This document shows, piece by piece, positions 13,055-20,038 of a stretch of DNA of 21,588 bases. The notes under the pieces were generated by a model, which did no database searches, was not told the origin of the DNA, and saw nothing but the letters and a program-made list of their open reading frames with translations. The number at the start of each line of letters is the position of its first letter. Position 1 is the stretch's first letter. A program made the position numbers and the translations under genes. Origin of the DNA: JBAYJY01 sp041664945 (lineage in GTDB: Bacteria > UBP15 > UBA6099); the NCBI GenBank assembly GCA_041664945.1, contig JBAYJY010000072.1, forward strand, positions 1 through 21,588, in the 5' to 3' direction.

Positions 13055-15229
13055 ATGTCATCGGGCGGACAAGATTTCCTGAAACTGTTTCTCGAAGACG
13101 CCGAGGAGCAACTCGACGTTCTGAACAGAATGCTGCTCGGAATGGAAAAGGGCGCGAACGACAAATCGTCGCTCGACGAGCTTTTCCGCGCCGCGCACAG
13201 CTTAAAAGGCGCCGCCGCATCCATGGAATTCACCGGCATGGCCGCCCTCACGCACGAGATGGAGAACATCTTCGACGAGATGCGCAAATGCAACCTGCCA
13301 GTCAGCCACGAACTCGCCGACTGCCTCTTTCTCAGCCTCGACATGCTCGAACACATGCTCCGCCTCGTCGCGGCCGGCGGCTCTGACAACATCGACATCG
13401 CGCCCGTCTACGACAAGCTTCGCGCCTTCCTCGCCGCCCCGGCAAGCGAGCCCATTCCCGCGGAAGCTGTAATTTCCGACGATCGCAGCGAGACCGCCAT
13501 CATCCTTCCGCAACTTTCCGATTACGAACACGCCATCGTTAGGGAAAAACTCGAGTCCGGCTCCTCCGTTTATGAAACGATTATCTACATGGCCGACGCC
13601 TCGGTGATGAGAGACGTTCGAGCCTTGATTATTCTCAACAAGCTGAAAACCGTGGCGGAAGTAATCAAATGCCGCCCGGACCTCGACCAACTCGATGACG
13701 CGGACAACTATAAGGACTTCCATTTTTTAATCGCGACGTGCGAGCCGCGCGAAATCATCCTTGGCATGCTTGAGGATGGCGACGTGGAACGCGCGGCCCT
13801 GATTCCCGCCGAGTCGCGCGTTAAGACAGAGAATACGGACCCCTCTGCTTCTGAAACGACGGATAGCGAACCGCCGCCACAGACCGCCGCCGCCGAACCC
13901 GGTTCCGGGATTGTTAAAAAAGCGGATCGCGCCGGCGGCTCTGCGACGATCAGGGTTGAAACCGGCCGTCTTGACGAAATGATGAATCTCATAGGCGAAC
14001 TGGTGATAAACAGGACCCGGTTCGCGCAGTTGAAAAACGATATGATGGCCGCCGGCGATGAGAACAACGAACCCGCCGCCGCCGGGGACGCGGCTATAGG
14101 GCTGCTCCAGAAAATCAAAAACCTCAACAGCGAATTCGACCTCTGCTACCAGCACATGGGGCGCATCACGAGCGAGCTGCAGGAGCGCGTGATGAGGATG
14201 CGCATGTTGCCCATAAGCAATGTGTTCAACCGCTTCGAGCGCGTCGTGCGCGACCTCGCCCGGCGGATGGACCGCGATGTCAGGCTGAAGATCGCCGGAC
14301 AGGAAACGGAGCTGGACAAAACAGTGATAGAGCTGATCGGCGACCCGTTGATGCACATAGTTAGAAACGCGATCGCGCACGGTATTGAACCTGCGGCGGA
14401 ACGCGCGGCGGCGGGCAAGCCCGAGGAAGGTCTGCTCGCGCTCCGGGCGTTTCACGAGGGCAATCAGGTCGTCATCGAGATCGAGGACGACGGACGGGGC
14501 ATTAATCCCGAAAGAATCAAGGAAACCGCGCTGAGAACCGGCCTTATTTCTGCCGAGCGCGCAAAGATTATGACCGACTCGGAAGCGATTAACATGATCT
14601 TCAGGCCCGGATTCTCCACTTCTGTTTCAGCGGACAGCGTCTCAGGAAGAGGCGTCGGGATGGATGTCGTCGCCCGAAACATCGAGCAGATCAACGGCAT
14701 GATCGATGTCAAAACGCAGATAGGGCGCGGCTCAAAATTCACTATCAGAATCCCGCTCACCCTCGCCATCATTCAAGCGCTCCTTGTCGACGTTTCGGGC
14801 GATACGTTCGCGATCCCTCTGGCGAACATCGTCGAGGCGATAAGAATCAGGCCGGAAGAAATCGACACTATAGAGGGCCGCGAAGTGGCAGTTATCAGAG
14901 GCTCAGTATTGTCGCTGTTGCGGATGGATGAGGTTCTCGGCCTGCCCCCGGCAGAAGAAGAACAACGCTTTATCTATGTCGTCGTGGTCGGTCTTGCTGA
15001 AAAGCGAATGGGCTTGGTCATACATCAGCTCAAGGGGCGGCAGGAGATCGTGGTCAAAGCCATCGGGGACGAGTTTAAGGACGTTCCGGCGATTTCGGGC
15101 GCGTCGATACTCAGCAACGGCAACGTTTCGCTGATTCTGGACGTCGGATCGCTTGTGGACATGGGAGTGAAAAACGTAAACACGGCTATAGACAACCGCA
15201 GGCTCGAAGCCGCGGCGGCCGGACGATGA
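13055..15229 (+). CDS. cheA: Chemotaxis histidine kinase CheA
   Basis: The 724-residue protein shows all CheA domains in order. P1 phosphotransfer (1-~125) has H48 in RAAHSLKGAA. A P2-type response-regulator docking domain spans about 150-250 (the ADASVMRDVRALIILNKL helix-strand pattern). An acidic Pro/Ala linker (255-295) precedes P3 dimerisation (~296-375, TGRLDEMMNLIGELVINRTR). P4 ATPase has the N box HIVRNAIAHGIE (434-445), G1 EDDGRGI (477-483), the F box around FRPGFST (516-522) and G2 GRGVGMDVV (531-539). The P5 CheW-like domain covers about 570-705. Nothing catalytic is missing. GGAGG precedes the start at 8 bases. Its natural phospho-acceptor in this window is the receiver at the end of the next gene, 42 bases downstream. 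Confidence 0.97.
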   Translation: MSSGGQDFLKLFLEDAEEQLDVLNRMLLGMEKGANDKSSLDELFRAAHSLKGAAASMEFTGMAALTHEMENIFDEMRKCNLPVSHELADCLFLSLDMLEHMLRLVAAGGSDNIDIAPVYDKLRAFLAAPASEPIPAEAVISDDRSETAIILPQLSDYEHAIVREKLESGSSVYETIIYMADASVMRDVRALIILNKLKTVAEVIKCRPDLDQLDDADNYKDFHFLIATCEPREIILGMLEDGDVERAALIPAESRVKTENTDPSASETTDSEPPPQTAAAEPGSGIVKKADRAGGSATIRVETGRLDEMMNLIGELVINRTRFAQLKNDMMAAGDENNEPAAAGDAAIGLLQKIKNLNSEFDLCYQHMGRITSELQERVMRMRMLPISNVFNRFERVVRDLARRMDRDVRLKIAGQETELDKTVIELIGDPLMHIVRNAIAHGIEPAAERAAAGKPEEGLLALRAFHEGNQVVIEIEDDGRGINPERIKETALRTGLISAERAKIMTDSEAINMIFRPGFSTSVSADSVSGRGVGMDVVARNIEQINGMIDVKTQIGRGSKFTIRIPLTLAIIQALLVDVSGDTFAIPLANIVEAIRIRPEEIDTIEGREVAVIRGSVLSLLRMDEVLGLPPAEEEQRFIYVVVVGLAEKRMGLVIHQLKGRQEIVVKAIGDEFKDVPAISGASILSNGNVSLILDVGSLVDMGVKNVNTAIDNRRLEAAAAGR

Positions 15230-15271
15230 ATTTCCGGAAAATATCGTGAAAGATTTCAGGAGGCGAACATC

Positions 15272-17050
15272 ATGGACACTGACATGGACGGACAGGTAAA
15301 CATAGAGCTTTCCGGCGACGAGATGTCGGCGGTAGCATTTATATTGCCGCCTCGGGGCTTCGGAAAACCCGTGGACGTTGCGGCGGTCAAGCGGTCGCTC
15401 TCCGAAGCAGGCGTTGTTTTCGGCATAGTCAACAATGAGCGAATTCAGACGTTCGTGGATGAAGCGCGCCTTATGCCCGTCGACTTTCTGGCGGCGTCGG
15501 GAACGCTGCCCGGACACGGAACGGACGCCACGCTCACGTTTTTGTGGGACCGCTCTCAGGGCGGTCTCCCGAAGGAATCCGACGAATCGGTCGACCTGCG
15601 AGAGTTGAATATCGTCAAATCGGTATCCAAATGCGAGGTGATCGCGAGGAAAACGCCGACCGCGCGCGGCGCCGAAGGCGAGACGGTCACCGGCAGAAAA
15701 GTCGCCGGCGAGTGGGGCGCGGGAGTCGCGATCAAAGCCGGCCCTAACGTTTCCGTTTCTGAAGACGGGAACGAATTCATAGCCGAAATTGACGGGTCGC
15801 CCAAGTTCACCGGAGGCGTTCTGAGCGTCGATCCGGCCTATACGGTCAACGGCGACGTTGACTACTCCATAGGCAACATCAACTTCGCCGGAGCTATCGA
15901 AATAAAAGGAAATGTTCAAGATGGTTTCATTGTGACCGCAAATGGGAACATAACGGTTTGGGGCAATATTCAGGCCTGCGAAGTTGCGTCCGGCGGAGAT
16001 GTCATTGTCAGAAACGGAATCATAACGAGGCGCGAGGGAACAGTGAGCGCAAAAGGAAGCGTTTACGCCAAATTCATAGAGAACTCGATAGTCGAGGCGG
16101 ATAACGACGTCATCGTCGAACGGGCGATCATCAGCAGTTCAATCCGCTCGAACGGCGCGGTGATGTGTTCTTCGAAGGAAGGCCGGATAACGGGCGGGGA
16201 CATAATGGCCTTTCAGGAAATCAGGGCGAAACGGCTCGGCGCCGAAAATGAGACGGCGACGATCCTGCGCTCCGGCTATAAGCACGGCGACTACATAAAG
16301 ATGTCCGAAGCGGAGCAAAAGCTCGAAAAAGTCATGCTCGAAATGAACGGGGCGCAGAAGAGTCTCGCGTCCGCGAAGGCCGGGCAGGCGGAAGCGGCGG
16401 CGGAATTGAAAAAAAAGCTGGCGCAGCTCGACGCGGCCCGAATAGCGCTGCAGCAGTTGATCGCCGGCCTGAGGGTGCGCACGCAGGTGAACCCTTTCGC
16501 GACGGTGAAAGGCGAGGAGAGCATCTACCCCGGATGCCTGATATACATCGGCGGCGCGAAGGAACGGATAGCGAAGGAGCTAAAATACGCGACGCTGTCA
16601 TCCGACCGCGAGGGCGGCATAGCTCTGTCCGCGTACGACGAGATGTCGCGCTCGATAAAAACCGTGAGCGTCGGCGCGAAGGAGAAAAAGGTTTCGGTGC
16701 TGATCGTCGACGACGCTAAGTTCATGCGCGCCAAGCTTCGCAACATTCTCGAAAACGGGAACTTCAAGGTTATCGGAGAGGCGGAGGACGGCAGCCAGGC
16801 GATTCAGTTGCACGCAAAGCTAAATCCGGATATCGTGACTATGGACATAACGATGGCGAACATGGACGGCCTAAGCGCGCTGAAGGCGCTGAAAAAGATC
16901 AGCCCGGAGGCTAAGGTCATAATGATTTCGGCGCTCGCTCAGAAAGACAAGGTGAAAGAGTGCATAGTCGCCGGCGCCTCGGACTTTGTCGTCAAGCCTT
17001 TCGTGCCCGAGCGGGTCGTGGAAGTCGTCAGCCGGGTTGCCAGCAGATGA
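15272..17050 (+). CDS. FapA (DUF342) protein fused to a CheY-like receiver domain
   Basis: This 592-residue protein joins two families. Residues about 30-340 are FapA/DUF342: an N-terminal part (KRSLSEAGVVFGIVNNERI), the T-x-x-A-x-G-x-x-G-x-x-V-x-G hinge region (ARKTPTARGAEGETVTGRKV), and a right-handed beta-helix of short repeats (NGDVDYSIGNINFAGAIEIK, then KGSVYAKFIENSIVEADNDV). A coiled coil follows (~344-400, heptads rich in Glu/Lys/Ala), then a short beta piece typical of DUF342 ends (SIYPGCLIYIG). Residues 473-592 are a complete receiver: D480, D481, phospho-acceptor D525, S553 and K575. GGAGG precedes the ATG. FapA proteins have been linked to flagellar assembly and polar localisation. 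Here the receiver would be phosphorylated by the adjacent CheA and dephosphorylated by CheC or CheX. The frame is continuous, so the fusion is not caused by a shift. Confidence 0.93.
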   Translation: MDTDMDGQVNIELSGDEMSAVAFILPPRGFGKPVDVAAVKRSLSEAGVVFGIVNNERIQTFVDEARLMPVDFLAASGTLPGHGTDATLTFLWDRSQGGLPKESDESVDLRELNIVKSVSKCEVIARKTPTARGAEGETVTGRKVAGEWGAGVAIKAGPNVSVSEDGNEFIAEIDGSPKFTGGVLSVDPAYTVNGDVDYSIGNINFAGAIEIKGNVQDGFIVTANGNITVWGNIQACEVASGGDVIVRNGIITRREGTVSAKGSVYAKFIENSIVEADNDVIVERAIISSSIRSNGAVMCSSKEGRITGGDIMAFQEIRAKRLGAENETATILRSGYKHGDYIKMSEAEQKLEKVMLEMNGAQKSLASAKAGQAEAAAELKKKLAQLDAARIALQQLIAGLRVRTQVNPFATVKGEESIYPGCLIYIGGAKERIAKELKYATLSSDREGGIALSAYDEMSRSIKTVSVGAKEKKVSVLIVDDAKFMRAKLRNILENGNFKVIGEAEDGSQAIQLHAKLNPDIVTMDITMANMDGLSALKALKKISPEAKVIMISALAQKDKVKECIVAGASDFVVKPFVPERVVEVVSRVASR

Positions 17051-17064
17051 TTCAAGCTTATAAT
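17037..17064 (+). promoter_or_regulatory. Possible internal promoter for cheX
   Basis: TTGCCA (17037-17042), 16 bases, and a perfect TATAAT (17059-17064) at the end of the FapA-receiver gene. Transcription would begin near 17071, just before the AAGGGA ribosome site, giving a very short leader. Confidence 0.45.
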
Positions 17065-17087
17065 AGAACGCAAGGGATAATTTGCGA

Positions 17088-17606
17088 ATGAAAGCCGAAT
17101 TCTTAAATCCTTTTATTAAATCGACTGCGGCGATCGTTGAGGATATCGTTTCCGAAAAACCGGCGATGGATAAAATATTCCTGAGGAATAAATATCCGTA
17201 CACCACCGATGAGGTGGCGATCTTTATCGGAATCACCGGACAGCTTTCGGGACAAGTCGTCATTTCGATGCCGAAGGCGAGCGCCTGCGGCATAGCGGCC
17301 GCCATGCTTATGGAAGAGACAGTTTACGAGCTCGACGAGTTTGCCCAAAGCGCGCTCGCTGAACTGGCTAACATGATTATCGCAAACTCCACAATAGGCC
17401 TCTCCGAAGCCGGAGTCACATGCGACATCACGCCGCCCTCAGTCATCACCGGAAAAAAAATGGAAATATCGCTGCCGGCGCAAATCAAAACCGTCGTCAT
17501 CCCTTTCCGCATTGAAGCCGGCAAGTTCGACGTCAACCTTTCCATCATCGAAACTTCCGAGTTCGTAAAAGTTCAGCCGAGCATCAAGATAGCTCAAAAC
17601 GTCTGA
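17088..17606 (+). CDS. cheX: Chemotaxis phosphatase CheX
   Basis: The 172-residue protein fits CheX, a homodimeric phosphatase of phosphorylated CheY. It has a single E-x-x-N active site: L-A-E92-L-A-N95-M-I in the long helix ALAELANMIIANSTIGLSEAG, shown as ALAELANMII then ANSTIGLSEAG. Around it are the expected strands (AIFIGITGQLSGQVVISM and a DVNLSIIE strand near the end). I choose the ATG at 17088 over a TTG two codons upstream because AAGGGA sits 10 bases before the ATG and only 4 before the TTG. It follows the FapA-receiver gene by 37 bases and is the last gene of the cluster. It probably resets that receiver. It shares a fold with the CheC-like protein but is not a copy of it. Confidence 0.92.
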   Translation: MKAEFLNPFIKSTAAIVEDIVSEKPAMDKIFLRNKYPYTTDEVAIFIGITGQLSGQVVISMPKASACGIAAAMLMEETVYELDEFAQSALAELANMIIANSTIGLSEAGVTCDITPPSVITGKKMEISLPAQIKTVVIPFRIEAGKFDVNLSIIETSEFVKVQPSIKIAQNV

Positions 17607-17630
17607 CTCGAAGCTCCGAATCATAAACGG

Positions 17631-17658
17631 TTTACACCTCATAAAATGCTTATATAAT
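17631..17658 (+). promoter_or_regulatory. Promoter of the alpha/beta hydrolase gene
   Basis: TTTACA (17631-17636), 16 bases, TATAAT (17653-17658). It separates the hydrolase from the chemosensory operon; the leader would be about 38 bases. Confidence 0.6.
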
Positions 17659-17702
17659 GTTCAAGCCGGAACGAAAAGCTGAATTTTCGGCGCTAAACAT
17701 TG

Positions 17703-18509
17703 ATGAAGCGAACAACTTTTCCCGAACAATATTTAGATTTCGACGGCTGCCGCATCCGCTACATCGATATCGGCGCCGGCGATCCGATTCTCTTTCTGCA
17801 CGGCCTCGGCGGAAAAATCGAAGATAACGACGCCTGTTTCCGCTATCTCGAAAATCAGTTCCGGGTAGTCGCCATGGACTGCCCCGGAAGCGGCTTCTCC
17901 GACAAACCGGACCGGGATTACGACATGCCCTATATGGTCGACTTCGCGCTTGATTTCGCGACCCGGCTCGGGCTTGAGAAATTTTACGTCGCAGGCGGCT
18001 CGCAGGGCGGCATGCACACACTGCTCTGTTGCCATCGCGCGCCGGAGAGAATCCATAAAGCGGCGATTTATTCCTCGTCTGGCGTTTGGCCCGCGAATCC
18101 GCTTCTGGTCAGCTTTGTGCGCTCGCTGCCGCCGGAAGCCGTCCGCCCGTTCTTCCGCATGACCTCTCTTTTCTGGCACTCGCCCTTTTATCCTGATTAC
18201 TGGGAAAGCAGAACCAAGGATCTCGAATTCCTCGACAGCCGCGAGATGCCCGGCTTCGGCCGCCACGTGCTCGGTTGCCTCGCATCTCAGTTCGAACGCG
18301 ACTACCGCAAAATCTACGCCGAAGTGAATACTCCCGTTCTCATACTGTGGGGCGATCAGGATTTCGGAATGCCCGTCCGCATGGGCCGCGAACTGAATCG
18401 CATCCTGCCCGACTCGCGGCTGATCGAAGTCGCCGGCGCCGGCCACAACGTACCGATCGAAAAGCCGGAATACTTCGCCGGAAAAATCGCGGAGTTCTTC
18501 AAAATCTGA
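17703..18509 (+). CDS. Alpha/beta hydrolase
   Basis: The 268-residue protein has the full alpha/beta-hydrolase pattern: oxyanion segment LFLHGLGG (30-37), MDCPGSGFSDKP (58-69), nucleophile elbow GGSQGG with S100, acid D218 in LWGDQD, and H248 in GAGHNVP. The lid region (about 120-195) is rich in aromatic residues. There is no signal peptide, so it acts in the cytoplasm. It is closest in style to carboxylesterase / meta-cleavage hydrolase type proteins, but the substrate cannot be deduced. The ATG at 17703 has no clear ribosome site; a TTG just before it is equally unsupported. It has its own promoter and so is probably unrelated to the che genes. A dispersed palindrome follows its stop codon by 12 bases. 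Confidence 0.92.
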   Translation: MKRTTFPEQYLDFDGCRIRYIDIGAGDPILFLHGLGGKIEDNDACFRYLENQFRVVAMDCPGSGFSDKPDRDYDMPYMVDFALDFATRLGLEKFYVAGGSQGGMHTLLCCHRAPERIHKAAIYSSSGVWPANPLLVSFVRSLPPEAVRPFFRMTSLFWHSPFYPDYWESRTKDLEFLDSREMPGFGRHVLGCLASQFERDYRKIYAEVNTPVLILWGDQDFGMPVRMGRELNRILPDSRLIEVAGAGHNVPIEKPEYFAGKIAEFFKI

Positions 18510-18520
18510 ACAGCGATCGC

Positions 18521-18545
18521 AGGGGCGCAGCATGCTGCCGGCCTA
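18521..18545. repeat. Dispersed GCGCAGCATGCTGC palindrome, copy 2
   Basis: AGGGGCGCAGCATGCTGC followed by CGGCCTA. The left half is intact; the right half departs from copies 1 and 3 (CGGCC in place of GCCCC). It lies just after the hydrolase stop, where a hairpin could also protect or end the mRNA. Confidence 0.7.
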
Positions 18546-18568
18546 AGAATTTTCTAGTTCCGCTTTTT

Positions 18569-18585
18569 GCGGGCAAGATGCCCGC
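18569..18585. repeat. GCGGGCA-AGA-TGCCCGC hairpin
   Basis: Perfect 7-bp stem with a 3-base loop, followed by GCTCCCATAG. It lies 24 bases after palindrome copy 2 and looks like a second class of intergenic palindrome. No T-run follows. Confidence 0.6.
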
Positions 18586-18715
18586 GCTCCCATAGATAAC
18601 CCCAATTTTTACTGTCTCCCAAATAATTATCGGAGCATTATTTTGTTGATAGCAGGATTATTATTCCGAGAGTAAATCCCATGATACCCGTTATTAAAAA
18701 GTTTAGGAAAGAGGT

Positions 18716-18749
18716 TTGGAGAAAACCCTTTTCAAAGGGTTTTCTCCAA
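18716..18749. repeat. Dispersed inverted repeat, TTGGAGAAAACCC family, copy 2
   Basis: A perfect 16-bp inverted repeat: TTGGAGAAAACCCTTT (18716-18731) and AAAGGGTTTTCTCCAA (18734-18749) with two bases between. It shares the first 15 bases with copy 1 at 1577-1591 apart from the last base. It is downstream of hemW, and on that strand no strong T-run follows. Confidence 0.7.
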
Positions 18750-18762
18750 TGGACTTTAAAAA

Positions 18763-18783
18763 GCGCAGCATGCTGCGCCCCTA
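18763..18783. repeat. Dispersed GCGCAGCATGCTGCGC palindrome, copy 3
   Basis: A 16-bp perfect palindrome (18763-18778) followed by CCCCTA, as in copy 1. It is 13 bases after the end of the TTGGAG inverted repeat. Confidence 0.72.
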
Positions 18784-18796
18784 CGAAACATCCTTA

Positions 18797-19930
18797 TCAG
18801 ACAATCCGTGAAAAAATCGAATCGCTGATGAATCGGTGGCGTTTGGGGAGCAGAAATGCGCCTGACGCTGATTTCTCGAGAGCGCCTGATTCGGCGAGCA
18901 GATCGAGATCTGAAATGAGCGCTCTTTCGTAATCCACGCGGGGTGGCTCTGGCCGAAAACCCGCCGCAGCGCGAAGCGCCATAATCACCCGCTCCCTCAA
19001 CCGGCGATCCGGCGACAGGAATTCTCCGCTCCGGCGCGGCAGCATACCCGCCTCTACCTTCTTTTTATACGTGTCAATCTCGCGCTCGTTCTCCCAGCGC
19101 CATCCTCCGAGACAGGAACACGCCGACAAGCCGGCCGCGTAATAGTCGCCGCCCCTCCAGTAAACCAGATTGTGCCGGCACTCGAAACCCGGCCGCGCGA
19201 AGTTTGAAATCTCATAGGCGGGCAACCCCGCCGCCTCCAGCGTTTCGCACGCGGCAAAGTACATCTCCTCCTGCGCCTCCGGCTCCAGTTCTGACATCCG
19301 CCCCGCCGCGAGTTCGCTCCCGAACGGCGTGCCCGGCGTTATTTCGAGGCAGTACAGAGAAACGTGATCAGGACGAAGCGCCAGAGCCGCTTCAAGCTCG
19401 TGTTGCCATTCGGCGACCGTCCGCCCCGGCAGCCCGTAGATCAGGTCGACGCCAACCGAATCGAATCCGGCTTCTCGCGCGGCGCGGTAAAATGACTCTG
19501 TGTCGTTTTTCCTGTGAAGGCGGCCCATGAACGCGAGCGTTGCGTCGCTGAACGACTGCGCGCCGACGACTGCGCGGTTGACGCCCGCCGCCCTTGCCCG
19601 CGACAGCCATTCCTTCGGGTCCGCGACGGAACCGGGATTGCACTCAACGGTTACTTCGGCGCCGGCCGCGACGCCGAACAGGGCGCCGACAGTCGACATC
19701 AGCCTTTCGAGCGCAGCCGCCGGCATCAGCGAAGGCGTTCCGCCGCCGAAGTATATCGTCTCTGGCGCCGAGCCTCCGATTCCCGGCGTCAGCGCCGCGA
19801 GCGACAGTTCGCGCTCAAGATATCCGGCGTATTCTTCCCTCTCAGCCTCGCTCCGCGCGGGCGCTGAAACGAAAGAGCAGTAGTTGCACTTTTTAACGCA
19901 GAATGGATAGTGGATGTATATGGAAAACAT
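18797..19930 (-). CDS. hemW: Radical SAM protein HemW (coproporphyrinogen III oxidase-like heme chaperone)
   Basis: The protein begins SIYIHYPFCVKKCNYCSF with the radical-SAM triad C11, C15 and C18 binding a [4Fe-4S] cluster, then IYFGGGTPS and VECNPGS for SAM binding. The C-terminal HemW domain is present (CRHNLVYWRGGDYYAAGLSA). At 377 residues it is the size of HemW, shorter than HemN. HemW binds heme and helps insert it into respiratory enzymes; annotation as coproporphyrinogen oxidase is a common error for this family. The conserved N-terminus starts three residues after the Met, so the ATG at 19930 must be close to the true start, although no ribosome site precedes it. It lies 108 bases after the FAD oxidoreductase on the same strand. 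Confidence 0.93.
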   Translation of the reverse strand: MFSIYIHYPFCVKKCNYCSFVSAPARSEAEREEYAGYLERELSLAALTPGIGGSAPETIYFGGGTPSLMPAAALERLMSTVGALFGVAAGAEVTVECNPGSVADPKEWLSRARAAGVNRAVVGAQSFSDATLAFMGRLHRKNDTESFYRAAREAGFDSVGVDLIYGLPGRTVAEWQHELEAALALRPDHVSLYCLEITPGTPFGSELAAGRMSELEPEAQEEMYFAACETLEAAGLPAYEISNFARPGFECRHNLVYWRGGDYYAAGLSACSCLGGWRWENEREIDTYKKKVEAGMLPRRSGEFLSPDRRLRERVIMALRAAAGFRPEPPRVDYERALISDLDLLAESGALEKSASGAFLLPKRHRFISDSIFSRIV

Positions 19931-19941
19931 TTCTATTAAAG

Positions 19942-20029
19942 GCGGCTTTAGACTTTGGGCTTTAGGCTGAATGATTTAAAGATTTATTATTTTAAGATTT
20001 TCCCCCAATGCCTGATAACCTAAAGCCGC
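19942..20029. repeat. 10-bp inverted repeat between the FAD oxidoreductase and hemW
   Basis: GCGGCTTTAG (19942-19951) and CTAAAGCCGC (20020-20029) are exact inverted copies 68 bases apart. A further partial copy, GGCTTTAG, lies between them just to the right of the left arm. The region lacks any gene; it may be a degenerate repeat or a long-loop hairpin. Confidence 0.45.
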
Positions 20030-20038
20030 AGTCTGTTT

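Noticed and set aside
14903..15919. A 338-codon minus-strand frame across the cheA end and FapA-receiver start
   Set aside because: It is antisense to both genes and spans their boundary, with no domain.
16680..17050. A separate internal CheY start within the FapA fusion gene
   Set aside because: AAGGAG is followed by a GTG only inside the first receiver strand, too late for a complete receiver. The ATG at 16643 has no ribosome site.
15272..17050. The FapA-receiver fusion being two genes joined by a sequencing error
   Set aside because: The frame is continuous through the coiled coil and linker with normal codon use; no second stop/start pair is disrupted.
18681..18932. An 83-codon plus-strand frame in the repeat-rich spacer
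   Set aside because: It runs through two repeats and into antisense hemW; chance frame.
18797..19930. Annotation as coproporphyrinogen III dehydrogenase HemN
   Set aside because: The length and the C-terminal HNLVYW region fit HemW, a heme chaperone, better.
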